Shown here one piece after another: positions 61,579 to 64,000 of a DNA stretch of 64,000 nucleotides (position 1 is its first letter; the number at the start of each line of letters is the position of its first letter). This DNA comes from Porticoccus sp002341315 (lineage in GTDB: Bacteria > Pseudomonadota > Gammaproteobacteria > Pseudomonadales > Porticoccaceae). Made by a program: the position numbers and the translations under genes. The notes under the pieces were generated by a model, which saw only the letters and a program-made list of their open reading frames with translations, was not told the origin of the DNA and did no database searches. Where the stretch lies: assembly GCF_047634355.1 (NCBI RefSeq), contig NZ_JBLIAL010000003.1; one strand, 5' to 3'.

Positions 61579-62847
61579 TTACCAGCGGCGTTCAAGGCGT
61601 TTGCGCATGACGACCGCCAGGGTGTTCATAGTGATCAGAAATGTCATCAGCACCATGATGGCGGCCGAGGTCATGGTGACGAACGATTGCTCCGGGCTGC
61701 TGGCCCAGAGAAATACCTGAACCGGCAATACGGTGGCGGCATCCATTGCACCGGTGGGCAACTCCACGATAAACGCCACCATGCCAATCATCAGCAAGGG
61801 TGCGGTTTCACCCAGGGCCTGAGCCATACCGATGATGCCACCGGTCAGCATCCCCGGCAGCGCCAGTGGCAGTACAAATTGCAGCACCACCTGCATTTTT
61901 GAAGCACCCAAACCCATTGCCGCCTGGCGAATGCTGGGGGGAACCGCCTTGATCGCTGCCCGGCTGGAAATAATGATGGTGGGCAGTGTCATCAACGTCA
62001 GAACCAACCCGCCCACCAAGGGCACCGAGCGGGGCATGCCGAACAGACCGATAAATACCGCCAGACCCAGCAAACCGAAGATGATGGAAGGCACCGCAGC
62101 CAGATTGTTGATGTTCACTTCGATAAAATCAGTGAAACGATTCTTCGGGGCAAACTCTTCCAGATAGACGGCTGCCGCAACACCGATCGGGAAACTCAGC
62201 GCCAACGTCACCAACATGGTAAAAAATGAGCCCAATATTGCCCCGAGGATACCGGCCTGCTCCGGTTCACGGGAATCACCCCGGGTAAACAGAGAGTGAT
62301 TGAAGCCTGCGCGCACTTCGTTACCCTGCTCCAGCGCCAACATCCAGGTCTGCTGCTGATCACTGAGGCGAGCCGTCTTGCGCTTTGCCTCACTGCTCTT
62401 CAGAAACATGTCTGCATCATCATCGAGCTGAAACCACAGTGTATGGGTCTGGCCGAGCAATTCCGGGGAGTTTTCCAACATGTCGCGCAGTCGATAGCCC
62501 GCGGCAGTGCTCACCAAGGCAGCCAGTGCGCGCCTGTCCTGGCGGTCTTCCACGCCGGGAAAGCGCGCCAGAAGAGCCTCTCGAACAACAGCTTCGTAGT
62601 TGCCGTACTGAAGCTGTTCCAGATCGCGAGGATCATTTATTTCCAGGGTTTCCGGGTCAAAGGTAATCTGCAGAGCGACGGAATATTCGTAAAACGCCCG
62701 GTAACCCTTGCCGATGATATCGGTGAACAACAACAACAGTGCCAGCAGGCCAATGCTGATGGCACAGATACCATAGGCCTTGAAGCGTTTTTCTGCCCGA
62801 TAGCGTCGGGCCAGCGTTTTGCGAACCTGTTCGGTGGTTACACTCAT
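61579..62847 (-). CDS. pstA: Phosphate ABC transporter permease PstA, long form
   Basis: A 422-residue permease, about 120 residues longer than E. coli PstA. The extra part is an N-terminal cytoplasmic/TM segment and an extracytoplasmic domain (about 50-200); the permease core follows with SFFTMLVTLALSFPIGVAAAVYLEEF and the coupling EAA motif (AAIKAVPPSIRQAAMGLGASKMQVVLQFVLPLALPGM). It pairs with PstC and is followed by pstB after 15 bp. Confidence 0.95.
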   Translation of the reverse strand: MSVTTEQVRKTLARRYRAEKRFKAYGICAISIGLLALLLLFTDIIGKGYRAFYEYSVALQITFDPETLEINDPRDLEQLQYGNYEAVVREALLARFPGVEDRQDRRALAALVSTAAGYRLRDMLENSPELLGQTHTLWFQLDDDADMFLKSSEAKRKTARLSDQQQTWMLALEQGNEVRAGFNHSLFTRGDSREPEQAGILGAILGSFFTMLVTLALSFPIGVAAAVYLEEFAPKNRFTDFIEVNINNLAAVPSIIFGLLGLAVFIGLFGMPRSVPLVGGLVLTLMTLPTIIISSRAAIKAVPPSIRQAAMGLGASKMQVVLQFVLPLALPGMLTGGIIGMAQALGETAPLLMIGMVAFIVELPTGAMDAATVLPVQVFLWASSPEQSFVTMTSAAIMVLMTFLITMNTLAVVMRKRLERRW

Positions 62848-62871
62848 ACGTTAATCCTCTTGCAGCCGAGC

Positions 62872-64000
62872 CTACTCGTACTGTTCCCGGTATTTCTTGA
62901 CGATGTGCAGAGCGACCACATTCATCAACAGGGTGGTAATAAACAGCATCAGACCCAGGGCAAATGCCGCCAGTGTTTTGGCACTGTCAAATTCCTGATC
63001 CCCGGTCAGCAGGGTGACAATCTGTACCGTAATAGTGGTCACCGCCTGCAGGGGATTGGCGGTGAGATTTGCCGCAAGACCGGCTGCCATAACCACGATC
63101 ATGGTTTCGCCGATGGCCCGTGAGGCCGCCAGCAGAATACCGCCCATGATGCCCGGCAGCGCCGCGGGGAAAATCACTTTTTTGATGGTCTCCGAGCGGG
63201 TGGCACCGAGTCCCAGAGAAGCATCCCGCATCGCTCTGGGCACCGCAGTGATAACGTCATCAGACAGGGAAGATACAAAGGGGATCAACATAATTCCCAT
63301 CACCAACCCTGCCGCCAGTGCAGATTCAGAGGCGACGGAGAGCCCCAGCGATTGACCGACATCACGAATAAAGGGCGCCACGGTGAGCGCTGCAAAAAAG
63401 CCGTAGACAACGGTCGGTACCCCGGCGAGCACCTCCAGCGCGGGCTTGGCGAACGAACGGACTTTGGCGTGGGCATATTCCGCCAGATAAATGGCCGACA
63501 TCAACCCCACCGGTACTGCCACTATCAGGGCAATGGCTGAAATCAGCAGGGTACCGGCGAACAGCGGTACGGCACCAAAGGCACCCTCCGAAGCCACCTG
63601 GTCCGCACGCAGCGCCATTTGCGGACTCCAGTTTAGCCCGAACAGGAAATCTGTAATCGGCACCTGACCAAAAAACCGGATCGATTCAAACAGTACAGAG
63701 AACACGATGCCGACGGTGGTCACCACTGCCAGTACGGCGCAGAGCATGAAGACGACCAGCAGTACCCGTTCCACCTGTTCACGGGCTGGCATTCTTGCGG
63801 AAACCCGCAGCCAGGCCCAGGCACCACCCAGCATGGCCAGCACGATCACAACAACGGCCATGGCCATGGCACTGATCGATTGCAACTGGTTTAGTCTTCC
63901 GGCGGCGTTAGCCACGGCAGCATCCACAAAGTCTGTCGGCAGCGCACCACTGGCCACATTGCCAATCTGGCTGATCAGCAGGTTGCGTGCAGTACCATCC
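62872..64000 (-). CDS. pstC: Phosphate ABC transporter permease PstC, partial
   Basis: The reading frame is open to the right edge, so only the C-terminal ~375 residues are here. The permease core is clear: VAVPVGLMSAIYLAEYAHAKVR, the EAA loop PRAMRDASLGLGATRSETIKKVIFPAALPGIMGG and final helices ending ALHIVKKYREQYE. The visible N-terminal part carries an extra periplasmic/linker segment and a TM helix, which fits the long PstC form found in Pseudomonadales. It precedes pstA by 24 bp. The operon promoter and pstS lie outside the window. Confidence 0.95.
   Translation of the reverse strand, partial: DGTARNLLISQIGNVASGALPTDFVDAAVANAAGRLNQLQSISAMAMAVVVIVLAMLGGAWAWLRVSARMPAREQVERVLLVVFMLCAVLAVVTTVGIVFSVLFESIRFFGQVPITDFLFGLNWSPQMALRADQVASEGAFGAVPLFAGTLLISAIALIVAVPVGLMSAIYLAEYAHAKVRSFAKPALEVLAGVPTVVYGFFAALTVAPFIRDVGQSLGLSVASESALAAGLVMGIMLIPFVSSLSDDVITAVPRAMRDASLGLGATRSETIKKVIFPAALPGIMGGILLAASRAIGETMIVVMAAGLAANLTANPLQAVTTITVQIVTLLTGDQEFDSAKTLAAFALGLMLFITTLLMNVVALHIVKKYREQYE

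Noticed and set aside
60712..61902. A 396-codon frame antisense to pstB and pstA
   Set aside because: It is a shadow of highly conserved pst genes, rich in His and Gln as expected for such shadows.

Overview
The window is chromosomal DNA of a gammaproteobacterium. Gene content and order point to the Pseudomonadales/Cellvibrionales side: an AlgQ/Rsd regulator, a Crc-like protein, rpmBG-radC-coaBC-algC-argB-slmA, metXW-rdgB, ubiCA-phoBR, ftsYEX-rpoH and a pst-phoU operon. Assignment to a genus is not possible from sequence reading alone. No rRNA, tRNA or CRISPR was seen.

Layout. (1) 1-2.5 kb: the first codons of a leftward gene that looks like the acetone carboxylase beta subunit, a near-perfect sigma-54 promoter for it, paired inverted repeats, and a divergent sigma-54 activator (AcxR/AcoR type). 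(2) 2.5-7.3 kb: a leftward RND efflux operon without an outer-membrane channel, plus a DUF2721 membrane protein. (3) 7.5-14.3 kb: envelope and redox genes (LpxH-like hydrolase, ugd, gshA-acpH, dsbB-lrgA-lrgB) and rsd/algQ. (4) 14.4-21.4 kb: a leftward block with fkpA-like, DUF2390, elbB, trmB, DUF423, rpoH, ftsX, ftsE and ftsY. (5) 21.5-25.3 kb: rsmD, coaD, mutM, an orphan exbD, rpmG, rpmB and radC. (6) 25.4-41.5 kb: a long, mostly rightward housekeeping block with coaBC, a membrane-anchored algC, argB, slmA, a crc-like gene, metX-metW, rdgB, ubiC-ubiA, phoB-phoR (with a Pho box), an aldo/keto reductase, a GNAT/DUF482 protein and a SYLF protein. (7) 41.5-49.3 kb: DUF938 methyltransferase, yaaA, an M48/TPR lipoprotein, a UbiA-family prenyltransferase, a ferritin-like protein, and a LysR/DoxX/pirin/nitroreductase group.

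(8) 49.3-52.4 kb is the accessory island and the most unusual part. I read it as a relic chromosomal integron. A truncated, frameshifted intI (rightward) sits next to a palindromic platform. From there three small cassette genes run leftward. One complete attC site and one half attC site share the same core. The attC that should lie between cassettes 2 and 3 is missing, and a hairpin repeat of the AATAAAGGGGTCGG family occupies its place. The same repeats flank the half attC and the broken end of a truncated rnk.

(9) 52.4-64 kb: leuA, an Lrp-type regulator followed by a short PutA without DNA-binding domain, an enoyl-CoA hydratase, a beta carbonic anhydrase and the leftward pstC-pstA-pstB-phoU operon. 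A 268-bp element with perfect 25-bp terminal inverted repeats has inserted exactly at the pstB stop codon and separates pstB from phoU. phoBR and pst-phoU together give the complete Pho phosphate-sensing circuit, with pstC running off the right edge.
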